This document shows positions 46,312 through 54,737 of a stretch of DNA of 64,000 nt, piece after piece (positions within the stretch are counted from its first letter, which is position 1; each line of letters begins with the position of its first letter). The notes under the pieces are model-generated. The model searched no databases, was not told the DNA's origin, and saw nothing but the letters and a program-made list of their open reading frames with translations. This stretch comes from Deltaproteobacteria bacterium (GTDB taxonomy: Bacteria > Desulfobacterota > Binatia > UBA1149 > SPBQ01), in the NCBI GenBank assembly GCA_029262375.1, contig JAJCZM010000054.1:62001-126000 (forward strand), given 5' to 3'. The translations under genes were made by a program, and so were the position numbers.

Positions 46312-48165
46312 CTAGTCTATGTATCCCAGCGCTTCGAGCTGCTTTCTGGTCGCGGGGTCTAACTGTTCCGCCGTTTTCGAGATTGTCTCGGCCGCCGCTG
46401 ACGCACCGACGTGTTCTTCGAGCGCTGCAGAGAGGCGGGTGACTTGGTCGGGATGCTGGTCGGCGACGTTGCGGTGTTCCATCAGGTCGGTCTCGAGGTC
46501 GTAGAGTTCGGTGTCCTCAGCTTCGACGTCGTCGTCCGGTCGGATGACGAGTTTCCAACTATCCATCGCAATAGACGTCCAATGCTTTCGGCTCAGTTGA
46601 CTGATCGCTATGCGATCGTCATCGACGACGCCGTGCAGATCGCGGCCGGCCATGGTATCGGGCAGCGCTTGTTCGGCGGCTGCGATGATCGTTGGTGCGA
46701 TGTCGAGCGTGCGTACGCGCTGACGCACTCGTGTCCCCCGGGCCGGAGCATTCACCGTCGCGGGGTAGCGTATGATCAGCGGCACGTGCAGAAGTTCCCG
46801 ATGTAGGCTGTGCGAATGCCCCCAGCCGGCGTGGTCTCGAAACTCTTCGCCGTGGTCCGACGTCACGATGACCAAAGTGTTGTCGTCGAGTCCCATGGCG
46901 CTTACGCGATCGAGAACTTTCCCGATTTCCATGTCGTTGAAAGCAATCTCACCGTCGTACTGATCGACGATTGCCTGGAATTCTTCATCGGAGACGCGTT
47001 CCTCGCCGGTACCCATCTTCACTAAGAGGCGCGTTTGTTCGCGCGTGCGCATGTCGCGCAGCTTGGCAAGAAAATCCACGTGGTCGTGCGGCGCGTTCTT
47101 GAACTTCGTGTCGTAGGGGGCAGGCGGGTCGTAGGGATGATGCGGGTCCAGGTAGTGGAGCCACAAGAAGAACGGAGCTCGTGTTTCTTCTTTGCTGGTT
47201 GCCGCGGCGTCGAGCCACTCGAGTGCCGCGTTCGTGATGTGCGACGCGTCTTTCCAATGGATACGCGCTTGTTCCGCATAAAACTCGCTCATACCGCTCG
47301 TTTGGTCGAAGTGCGAGAAGCCCTCGTCGAAACCCATCTGCTCTTTGAGCCAGACATTGCTGACGATCGCCGCGGTGTCGTAACCGGCGTTGTTCAACAC
47401 CTCTGCGAGGGTGGGGAGCGAGTAGTGAATGTACTTGAGCGCCTTTCCGCCCAGGCTCGAGGGATACTGCGACGTGAGCATCGAGGCCATCGACGGATGG
47501 GTGTTCGGTGCTTGACTGATCGAGCGTTCGTAGAGCACGCCGTCGGCCGCCAGTGCGTCGAGTCGAGCGCTCGTGTCTCGGCTATAGCCGTAGGCGCCAA
47601 TGTGGTCGGCGCGCAGAGTATCGATCGTGATCAGAAGGATGTTCGGTGCATCGTCCGGTGCAACCGCGAGCGACGTAGAGGCTCCTCGAGCGATCAACGC
47701 AACGACCACCAGCGTAACCACAGCTGCGAGCGGGCGAACCGGTGAGTCCGTCGTGCGACGCCAGGTCAGCAGCGCGCCGGCGACGAAGGCGACTCCAACG
47801 ACGGCGACTATACCGGCGTGAATCGAAGTGAACTTGAGTTGCTGGGTCATCACGTCCCAGACCACCGTGCGCGCGTTCAGTTCGTACCAGGCCATTGCTG
47901 CAAAGTAGGTCGCGATCGCCGCGAGGCTCGCGACGAGATCGCTGCGCGTCGCGCGGCCGACGAGAAGGCCGACGAGCGTTCCAGCGGCACACCCTGCGAC
48001 AGCCGTTGCTAGGAAACTCGGAGCAATGAAGGCATCGGCCAGCCCTCCGAGCGCGAGTGCATGCAGGCCGTGCGCCCAGTGACGGTCTATGGCGAGTTCC
48101 GCGGCTGCACGAAATACGCCGGACAGCGCCAAGGCGGTCGCCAATGCCGATACGATCGTTCTCAT
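46312..48165 (-). CDS. Membrane-anchored alkaline-phosphatase-superfamily (sulfatase-like) enzyme
   Basis: Encodes 617 residues. Four or five N-terminal membrane helices (about 1-165) are followed by a sulfatase fold facing the periplasm: LLITIDTLRADH (metal Asp182), then SDHGEEFRDHAGWGH. The residue in the nucleophile position is Thr222 in NTHPSMASMLTS, where true sulfatases have Cys (or Ser) for formylglycine. Thr at this place is characteristic of phosphoethanolamine transferases and lipoteichoic-acid synthase-like enzymes, so this may transfer or cleave a phospho-group on the polysaccharide rather than sulfate. Strong AGGAG ribosome site. First gene of the 48165-42672 block. Confidence 0.8.
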   Translation of the reverse strand: MRTIVSALATALALSGVFRAAAELAIDRHWAHGLHALALGGLADAFIAPSFLATAVAGCAAGTLVGLLVGRATRSDLVASLAAIATYFAAMAWYELNARTVVWDVMTQQLKFTSIHAGIVAVVGVAFVAGALLTWRRTTDSPVRPLAAVVTLVVVALIARGASTSLAVAPDDAPNILLITIDTLRADHIGAYGYSRDTSARLDALAADGVLYERSISQAPNTHPSMASMLTSQYPSSLGGKALKYIHYSLPTLAEVLNNAGYDTAAIVSNVWLKEQMGFDEGFSHFDQTSGMSEFYAEQARIHWKDASHITNAALEWLDAAATSKEETRAPFFLWLHYLDPHHPYDPPAPYDTKFKNAPHDHVDFLAKLRDMRTREQTRLLVKMGTGEERVSDEEFQAIVDQYDGEIAFNDMEIGKVLDRVSAMGLDDNTLVIVTSDHGEEFRDHAGWGHSHSLHRELLHVPLIIRYPATVNAPARGTRVRQRVRTLDIAPTIIAAAEQALPDTMAGRDLHGVVDDDRIAISQLSRKHWTSIAMDSWKLVIRPDDDVEAEDTELYDLETDLMEHRNVADQHPDQVTRLSAALEEHVGASAAAETISKTAEQLDPATRKQLEALGYID

Positions 48166-48269
48166 CGAGAAGCTCCTAAGCGCGGGTACGACGAGGCCCC
48201 TGGCCCTGACCGGCTTGGTGGGCGGCTCGGGACACTGGGGACGCTGAGAGGGGCTGTGTCATCGTCGAA

Positions 48270-48305
48270 CTCGGGCACTATCGATTATATCGACCGATGC
48301 CCGAG
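48270..48305. other. Two-tier hairpin between EPS blocks
   Basis: Outer 8-bp stem CTCGGGCA/TGCCCGAG encloses an inner stem TCGAT/ATCGA. It lies just past the stop of the sugar transferase (48327), so it may help end the first EPS transcript; there is no T-run, so termination is uncertain. An operator role is also possible. Confidence 0.45.
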
Positions 48306-48326
48306 CGCGCGACGAAGTGTGAAGAA

Positions 48327-49757
48327 TCAGTATGCGCCGGTGCGTAGAAGAACGGCGGGGATCGTGCGTAGCAGGATCTTGAGGTCGAGAGACAGCGACC
48401 AGGTGTCGATGTACTCCATATCGGCCTTGATCCACTCATCGAACTCCGGCGTGCGGCTCGTGGCCTGCCACAGGCAGGTGATGCCGGGTTTCACGGCGAA
48501 GCGACGCTTATGCCACCGGATGTCCATCCGATTGACGTCACGCACCGGCAATGGACGCGGCCCGACCAGGCTCATGTCGTCCTTGAGGACATTGAGGAGC
48601 TGTGGGAGTTCGTCGATGCTCGTGCGCCGCAGGAACTCACCGACGCGGGTGACACGTGGGTCGTTCTTGATCTTGAAGACGGGGCCGTCGGCTTCGTTCA
48701 AGTGCTCGACGTCGTCCTGCTGTACATGGGCATCCGAGACCATGGTCCGGAACTTCAGTGCCGTGAAGCGACGCCGATTGAGGCCGACGCGCTCCTGGCG
48801 GAACAAGACGGGACCTGCGGAGTCGAACTTGATCGCCACGGCGACCAGCACGAACAGAGGGACGCAGGCCACGATGCCGACTGCGGCCAACATGATGTCG
48901 AGTCCGCGCTTGACGAGCAGGCCGAACGAATCGGGAGGTCCGCTCATGATCGAGAGCACCGGCTGACCGGCGACCTCGTCGACGATAACGCGCGCCCAGT
49001 TCAGATCGGCGATACGCGTGAGCACGCGAACCATGATGCCCTGCTCTTCGCAATGGGAGATCAGTTCGCGGATCGAAGTGTCGGAGCCGTCGAGCGGTAG
49101 CACGATGAAGACCTCATCGAGGCCGCCGCGGTCGATGAGCGCGTCGATGCGGTCTTTGGCCTGGTTGATCTGTTCGATCGGGGACAGTCCGTCGTTTCGG
49201 CTCTTGGCCAACTCGATCGACTCGATCAGGCTGTAGCCGAGATCGCTGCGCTGCATCAGACTGGCGGCCGTTTCGGCGACGCCGGCTGAGTCACCGACGA
49301 TGACTGCCGAGCGAAGGTTCATGCCGTGGCGTCGCAGTGACCGTGCGAAAGCACGGATCACGCGTCGCTCGATCGCGAGTGCGGCAAACGTCATGCACAT
49401 GAAGGCTACGAGGAACGTGGGCGTTGCGAATTCGTACTCGAGCAGCTGACCGGCCGGCCACACGGGTAGGGCGGCGATGGTTACCGCGATGGCGAGCCGG
49501 CGCAGTTCACGTGCGGCCGGCGCGAGCCGGAATGACCGGTAGAGTCCCCAGCCTTTGAGCACGAAGTGCCAGGCTGCGGCGTATGCTGCAATGAAAATCG
49601 CGTTCTGTACCGTGATGCGTAGTTGGAGGACCCCGAGCCATTGATCGGGCTCGAGTCCACGCAACGTCATCGCGATTGCGAGGATGAACGTCAGGCCCAC
49701 GACCGTGAGGTCGCAAGTCTTCAGTAGGGTTAGAGTGGCTGTGCGTCGTTGGCTCAT
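48327..49757 (-). CDS. Undecaprenyl-phosphate sugar phosphotransferase (initiating enzyme)
   Basis: Encodes 476 residues of the WcaJ/WbaP family. Four N-terminal helices and a Rossmann-like CoA-binding-type domain (about 150-260) precede a further helix and the catalytic bacterial sugar transferase domain: PVLFRQERVGLNRRRFTALKFRTM, then GPRPL, then WIKADMEYIDTWSLSLDLKILLRTI. It transfers a hexose-1-phosphate to undecaprenyl phosphate, starting the repeat unit. It is the last gene of the export/assembly block and lies 45 nt past the CpsD-like gene. Confidence 0.9.
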   Translation of the reverse strand: MSQRRTATLTLLKTCDLTVVGLTFILAIAMTLRGLEPDQWLGVLQLRITVQNAIFIAAYAAAWHFVLKGWGLYRSFRLAPAARELRRLAIAVTIAALPVWPAGQLLEYEFATPTFLVAFMCMTFAALAIERRVIRAFARSLRRHGMNLRSAVIVGDSAGVAETAASLMQRSDLGYSLIESIELAKSRNDGLSPIEQINQAKDRIDALIDRGGLDEVFIVLPLDGSDTSIRELISHCEEQGIMVRVLTRIADLNWARVIVDEVAGQPVLSIMSGPPDSFGLLVKRGLDIMLAAVGIVACVPLFVLVAVAIKFDSAGPVLFRQERVGLNRRRFTALKFRTMVSDAHVQQDDVEHLNEADGPVFKIKNDPRVTRVGEFLRRTSIDELPQLLNVLKDDMSLVGPRPLPVRDVNRMDIRWHKRRFAVKPGITCLWQATSRTPEFDEWIKADMEYIDTWSLSLDLKILLRTIPAVLLRTGAY

Positions 49758-49802
49758 TGTCTCTTAGGTGGCCTCGGGTCTCGGTCGCAGCGGGCGTCTT
49801 GC

Positions 49803-50699
49803 TTAAAAAAGGTTGCGGACTGCCGTCAGACGGCGCAACCACAAGGGGGTCCACTCGGGACGGCCTTGCATGACGACACCCAGCAACGGGCATCCAACAG
49901 TGTCGGCACGGCCGACGGCATCCATCAACATGTCCTTGGAAGTACCTCTAGCCTCCGCGGTCAAAATCAGTCCGTCGCACGCACGTGCGAGCATGGCGGC
50001 ATCTACGGAAAGCCCCAGTGGCGGGGCTTCCAGGATCACCATGTCGTAGTGGGCGCGAGCTGAGGCCATCCAGTTCGTCAGCTCTTGAGGAACTGGACCG
50101 CCTCGAAGATCGAGCGTTAGCATCTGCGCGGGTGGGGGAACGTCGATCTCGACGTCGGAGTCCTTCTCGTCGCGCGACTGCAATCTTATTTTCAGCGTCG
50201 GTTGGCTCACGGAGCGTGTGAGCTCGGCCACCATCACTCGCAAGCTGTGGCGGCAGACTTCGTTGGCCAGGCCATTGGAGATTGATTCGACCGATTCGAT
50301 GGTGGACGCGGCCGAGATCACGACGCTTCCTACCGGAGCGCCGTTGCCGATGGCGCGAAGATTGTCGAACAGCGCGGTGAAGCTGCCGATCGTGCGCTCA
50401 CTCGGAAGCGACGGCGGCTCGATGACGCGCAGGGCGCGTTCTTCGTGAACGACCTCGGGACGTGGCTCGAGCCGGGTGACCTTGGGGTTTACGGGCTCGG
50501 CGGTAACCTCGGGGATGTCATTTTCAGACGATCCATTGTTCGGTCGTCCGGGAGCAGATCCGCCTGGAGCCGACGCGTCGGTTGCCTGTGCGCGGGTCTC
50601 ACGAACGTTCTCGACGCGAGTTGCAGGCGTATCCGGCGTCGCGTTGCGAATCGCTTGTTCTTGCTCGAGGCGTTTCAGGCTCTGGAAGTAGTTACTCAT
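49803..50699 (-). CDS. CpsD/BY-kinase-like protein lacking the Walker A motif
   Basis: Encodes 298 residues from ATG 50699 (ATGA overlap with the ATPase stop; GAGG upstream). After a Pro/Glu-rich linker (about 20-100) comes a MinD-like fold: the place of the BY-kinase P-loop (usually GEGKT) reads ISAASTIESVESISNGLA (about 128-146) with no Gly-Lys-Thr, and the Walker A' Asp is also missing (VMVAELT). The Walker B-like segment YDMVILEAPPLGLSVDAAMLA (218 onward) is kept. There is no Tyr cluster at the C-terminus. It is probably a non-catalytic relative of the tyrosine autokinase that partners the chain-length regulator, keeping a structural or regulatory role. The frame is intact, so it does not look like a pseudogene. 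Confidence 0.75.
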   Translation of the reverse strand: MSNYFQSLKRLEQEQAIRNATPDTPATRVENVRETRAQATDASAPGGSAPGRPNNGSSENDIPEVTAEPVNPKVTRLEPRPEVVHEERALRVIEPPSLPSERTIGSFTALFDNLRAIGNGAPVGSVVISAASTIESVESISNGLANEVCRHSLRVMVAELTRSVSQPTLKIRLQSRDEKDSDVEIDVPPPAQMLTLDLRGGPVPQELTNWMASARAHYDMVILEAPPLGLSVDAAMLARACDGLILTAEARGTSKDMLMDAVGRADTVGCPLLGVVMQGRPEWTPLWLRRLTAVRNLF

Positions 50700-52522
50700 C
50701 GTACTACCTCTTCGTCCGTCGCAACGCTGGAGGGGAAAGCGATTTTCCACTCACTCGGGAAGCGCAGTGCGTCGCCTGCGAGAATGATGTTCGGGTCGGT
50801 GATCTGTGGGTTCAAAGCCTGAACCCTCTGCACCATGGTGTTCGTGTAGTGTCCGTAGATTGCGATCATTAAGTCTGAGAGCGAGTTGCCTGGTTCCACG
50901 TCGATGATTTGGTAGGTGGAATCGGACGGCTGCGTAGAGTCGGCGTCGAGAAGAGCCAGCGTCGTGCCGTCTGCGTGAGCGGTCTCGGTGGCCGGGTCGA
51001 GTTCTATTTCGATTCGACCGGTTGGAGCGGTAACGGTGGGCTCCGTCAAAATGGCGTAGGCTCCGGAAGCCGGCGGAAGAGAATCGATCGCGTCTATGGC
51101 GTCGATCGTGTCCATCGAATCCACCGTACTAGCCGCATGGGGTGCATTGGCGGCCGGCGCGTTGATCTCAGGCCGCGCGACAGCTTCGGCTGCGCGTTCA
51201 TCGGCTGCGGCCAGCTGGACCGGAGCCGCTACGGCAGGTACGGCTGCGACCGGCGCGGCCGCTTGCTCGATTGCTTGCGGCGCAGGCTCGTCGACGACCG
51301 GTTTGTAGATTGCGGGCGCGGCCGGCTGCTCAAAGGCGATTTCCGGCTCAGCTGCGGTCGGCTCTGCGGCGACTTCCGCAGCGACGACGGGCTCTGGTGT
51401 GGGCACGGCCTGGACAACCGGCGCTGTCTCGATGGCGTCTTCGACCGTACCGGCCCGTGCGGCGTCAACGCCGGCATTCATCACTTGGGCCTGCTGGGCT
51501 TGGGCCTGGGCTTGTCGCTCCGACGGAAGCGGCTCGGCCACGATGGCCGTGGTCTGCGGCTGTGCGGGGGCGAATCGTATGTTGCCCGCTACGCGGATCA
51601 TCGCGATGCTCAATCCGACTGCGAGAATCAAGAACACGGCGTTCCAGGTCCACGCAGGCGTGTTCAACGTCATCGAGGGGAGGTTCGTGGCACCCGAACG
51701 CGTACCGAGGCGGACGAGGCCGGCACCTTCTTTCTCGTGCACCGCTTCGAGGACCATCGACCGCGCGATCTTGTCTTTCGCCTGCCCGTAGGCGAACAGC
51801 ATCGCGTTGTGGCAGAGGATGTTGATTGCACGTGGGATGCCGGCGCTGCGGCTCGTGATCGTGCGAATTGCCGGTTCGGAGAAGATGTCGATCGATCCGC
51901 CGACCGCGGCGAGGCGGTGTTCGATGTAGTGACGAGTTTCCTGAGACGTCAGCGGGTTGACGTGCGTACGCACCGCGATGCGCTCGGCGACTTGTCGCAA
52001 GGCAGGGTCGCGAAGTTTCGTGTCTAGTTCGGGCTGACCGACGAGAACGATCTGAAGAAGCTTGGTTTTGTAAGTCTCGAAGTTCGAGAGCAGTCGCAGA
52101 TCTTCGAACGTGTCGTGCGACAGGTTCTGCGCTTCGTCGATTACCAGTGCCGCCGTCGTGCCGGCCTTAGCGCAGTTGTGTAGGAACTCGTTAAACGCAT
52201 CTAGAAGTTGCACGCCGTGCAGCTCGTCGCACTCGATTCCGAAGTCGCGCAGAGCGTTGCGAAGAATTCCATCGAAAGAGAGACGTGCGTTCGAGATGTA
52301 GGCGGTGTGTATTTCCGGACCGAGACTGCTCAGCAACGAGTAGACCAATGTCGTCTTGCCGGTACCGACCTCTCCGATCATGGAGATCAATCCGCGACGT
52401 TCCTTCAGGCCCATCGTCAATGCCGCGTATGCTTCTGCGTGCACCGAACTCAGATACAGGAAGGCCGGATCGGGGGTCAGCGAGAACGGTTCGCCGGTTA
52501 GATTGAAGCGTCTCCAATACAT
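50696..52522 (-). CDS. ExeA/GspA-like AAA ATPase with transmembrane helix and LysM end
   Basis: Encodes 608 residues from ATG 52522 (four bases after the upstream stop), starting MYWRRFNLTGEPFS as usual for the ExeA/XrtA-associated ATPase family. Walker A is GEVGTGKTT (50-58), Walker B ALVIDEAQ (125-132). A membrane helix (about 290-312) is followed by a long Ala/Pro/Glu-rich linker and a C-terminal LysM-like domain (about 545-595; VEPGNSLSDLMIAIYGH...QALNPQI). The cytoplasmic motor may thus be tied to peptidoglycan. ExeA itself has a different peptidoglycan-binding end. Context suggests a part in building the EPS export apparatus across the wall. Confidence 0.85.
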   Translation of the reverse strand: MYWRRFNLTGEPFSLTPDPAFLYLSSVHAEAYAALTMGLKERRGLISMIGEVGTGKTTLVYSLLSSLGPEIHTAYISNARLSFDGILRNALRDFGIECDELHGVQLLDAFNEFLHNCAKAGTTAALVIDEAQNLSHDTFEDLRLLSNFETYKTKLLQIVLVGQPELDTKLRDPALRQVAERIAVRTHVNPLTSQETRHYIEHRLAAVGGSIDIFSEPAIRTITSRSAGIPRAINILCHNAMLFAYGQAKDKIARSMVLEAVHEKEGAGLVRLGTRSGATNLPSMTLNTPAWTWNAVFLILAVGLSIAMIRVAGNIRFAPAQPQTTAIVAEPLPSERQAQAQAQQAQVMNAGVDAARAGTVEDAIETAPVVQAVPTPEPVVAAEVAAEPTAAEPEIAFEQPAAPAIYKPVVDEPAPQAIEQAAAPVAAVPAVAAPVQLAAADERAAEAVARPEINAPAANAPHAASTVDSMDTIDAIDAIDSLPPASGAYAILTEPTVTAPTGRIEIELDPATETAHADGTTLALLDADSTQPSDSTYQIIDVEPGNSLSDLMIAIYGHYTNTMVQRVQALNPQITDPNIILAGDALRFPSEWKIAFPSSVATDEEVVR

Positions 52523-52526
52523 CCGG

Positions 52527-53999
52527 TTATACCTGGATCTCACCCAATACGGGGAGCCCGGTCATACGTTCAACCTGTGATGTCGTCTTCACCGACGGGT
52601 CGAGCCAGTCGCGCATGAGCGCGATTCCTACGCCGAGGAGCAAACTCCCCGCAAAGCCCATCGCGAACAGCCGTTTGATCGGCGAGGACTCGGGCTGCGT
52701 CGGCGGCGTGGCCGGCTCTATGATGGCTACGTTGACGATCTTGGACTCGTCAAGTGCGTTCGAAAAACGGGCCTGTTCTTCTTTTCTAGAGTAGGTCTGG
52801 TGGGCTTCTTTAGCGCTGGCCAGTTCGTTCTCTAGTCGCTCCCATTCGGGGGCTACTTTCTCGAGCTCTTTCAGCTTACTGCGGTTGCCGGAAATCTGCG
52901 CGGTGATGGCTGCAACGCGTGCGTCTACGCTATCGATCGCGCTGCGAACGGTGCTGCGCTGCATGGCCAGCGTCGCTTCGTTCTCTTTGGCGAGCAGTCG
53001 CTTTGCCTCGGCGATCTGTCTGTCCAGATCCCGCACCGCGACGCTGGTCTTGGTGTAACGCGACAACAACTCGCTGCGCTCGAGTTCGAGCTCGATGATT
53101 CGTCCCTTCACCGCAGCCAACGCAGGGTTCGCGTTTAGGTCCACGATGGCCTCCGCCCGCGACGAGAGTTCCGCCCGCTCGGTTTTGGCTTCGTCCAGTT
53201 GGTTGCCCAACTCGGCGATGCGAAGCCGGAGTTCTTCCGTGTTGAGCGTGAGCAAGTCTTCGCCGACGCGATCGCGGAACGCCGAGCGCGCCACCTGCGC
53301 CTTGTCGAGCTTCTCCGAAAGTACGAGCCGTTGGCTGTGGAAGAATTCCTGGGTGGTCGAGCTCTCGTAGAGGCGACGATACCGATCAATCAGTGTCTCT
53401 GAGAGACCGTTGACGAAGGCCGCGGCCCAGGTCGGATTGCCGCTGATGAACGACAGTTCGATCAGGCTGGTCTTCTGTACCGGTGTGACCTGTACCAGAC
53501 GCGCAAGTGACTGCGCACGATGATCGAGTTCACTCTGAACCGGAACCTCGTGCACTCTTCGATAGACGTTGCCCGGGATCGCGAGTGGGTTTTTCATCCC
53601 ACCGGTCTCCGCGACGACTTGTTCCTCGATTTCGGCGGTGTCGAGAGGCGCGCTGTTGGCGCGCACGCGTTCGAGGGCTTCGCGTACGAGACTGGGGTCC
53701 TGCAGCAGCGTCGCGAGTGCATTGACTTGCGCATCGCCGACTCGGTGTAGGACGGTGCGCGTCTCCGCGTCGGGCGTGACAGCGACGTGCGCACGTGAAT
53801 CCTTCACCATTAGAACCGATCTTGCCTTGTAACTCGGCGGGAGCGTCCAGGCACGAATGCCCGCGAGACTCACTCCGATCGCGACCGTGGTCAGTACCAG
53901 TTTCCGATGCCGAAAAATCGAGCGCACGAGGTCCTGCCAAGGCAGCGACGCGGCGCTCAGTTCGAATTCGGAATTAGGCTGATTGATATCGCGTTCCAT
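52527..53999 (-). CDS. Polysaccharide co-polymerase / chain-length determinant (Wzz-like)
   Basis: Encodes 490 residues. N-terminal helix (about 34-53), a long periplasmic domain with extended coiled coils (about 215-410) and a C-terminal helix (about 449-466) preceded by the Pro-rich PATPPTQPESSP motif of PCP proteins. It has no fused kinase domain; its usual kinase partner is the degenerate protein at 49803. It controls chain length together with the polymerase and contacts the export lipoprotein. Follows the export gene by 12 nt. Confidence 0.88.
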   Translation of the reverse strand: MERDINQPNSEFELSAASLPWQDLVRSIFRHRKLVLTTVAIGVSLAGIRAWTLPPSYKARSVLMVKDSRAHVAVTPDAETRTVLHRVGDAQVNALATLLQDPSLVREALERVRANSAPLDTAEIEEQVVAETGGMKNPLAIPGNVYRRVHEVPVQSELDHRAQSLARLVQVTPVQKTSLIELSFISGNPTWAAAFVNGLSETLIDRYRRLYESSTTQEFFHSQRLVLSEKLDKAQVARSAFRDRVGEDLLTLNTEELRLRIAELGNQLDEAKTERAELSSRAEAIVDLNANPALAAVKGRIIELELERSELLSRYTKTSVAVRDLDRQIAEAKRLLAKENEATLAMQRSTVRSAIDSVDARVAAITAQISGNRSKLKELEKVAPEWERLENELASAKEAHQTYSRKEEQARFSNALDESKIVNVAIIEPATPPTQPESSPIKRLFAMGFAGSLLLGVGIALMRDWLDPSVKTTSQVERMTGLPVLGEIQV

Positions 54000-54011
54000 C
54001 GTGAGTCAGGC

Positions 54012-54737
54012 TCAGAATCCTCGCAGGACCGTGGTCGGATTCACCGGCAGGAGGTTACGGATGTACAAGGTGACGAACTCGCCCATGTTAGAGATCGCGT
54101 TGTTGGGGATGTGCACCATGTCGCCCGGCTGAAGCGGTACGTCAGCGCCCGGATCTCGGCCGTATTCGACTTCTTTGAGGTTCAGTCTGCGCCCGATGTA
54201 CTCGCCGTCGGGCATGCGCCGGATGAGAACGACATGGGTACGACGCGCGCCGATGTCGAAACCGCCGGCCTCCTTAATTAGTTGGTATACCGTCTTTTGG
54301 CCGATCAACTCGTATAGGCCGGGCTTGTAGACCTGGCCGGTCACGTAGACCTTCTGTGCGCCGAACTCGAGTACGATCACCGTAATATCGGGAATCGAAA
54401 GTTCGCCTGCGTACTGCTTGGTCAAGAGCCGATCGAGGTCTCGCGGGGTTGAACCGGCGCACAATACGTCGTCGATGAAAGGCAGAGAGATCTTCCCGTC
54501 GGGGCGAACCACGACCTCTTGGTCGAGTTCGGGATTACGGTAGAAGCGAATCTGCAAACGGTCTGCTATCTGAATTCGGTAGGCCGGTAGATCGGCCGGT
54601 TCGGGCGATGACGACGCCGTCGTAGGCAGGTCCATTGGTTGCCTGGGGCCGGGCGCAACACAGGCCGTCGCCGACAAACACAGCAGTCCTGTCACGATTG
54701 CCAGGGCACCAGCCGATCGAACCGAAGAAATACTCAT
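54012..54737 (-). CDS. Wza-like polysaccharide export lipoprotein
   Basis: Encodes 241 residues from ATG 54737, chosen over a start at 54764 because of the AGGAG upstream and the signal sequence MSISSVRSAGALAIVTGLLC. Cys26 in SATAC is a probable lipid-attachment site, though the -3 residue is Ala rather than Leu. The export domain (YRIQIADRLQIRFYRNPELDQEVVVRPDGKIS) is followed by an SLBB domain (VYVTGQVYKPGLYEL). It forms the outer-membrane/periplasmic export channel. First gene of the operon running to 48327; leader unusually long. Confidence 0.88.
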   Translation of the reverse strand: MSISSVRSAGALAIVTGLLCLSATACVAPGPRQPMDLPTTASSSPEPADLPAYRIQIADRLQIRFYRNPELDQEVVVRPDGKISLPFIDDVLCAGSTPRDLDRLLTKQYAGELSIPDITVIVLEFGAQKVYVTGQVYKPGLYELIGQKTVYQLIKEAGGFDIGARRTHVVLIRRMPDGEYIGRRLNLKEVEYGRDPGADVPLQPGDMVHIPNNAISNMGEFVTLYIRNLLPVNPTTVLRGF

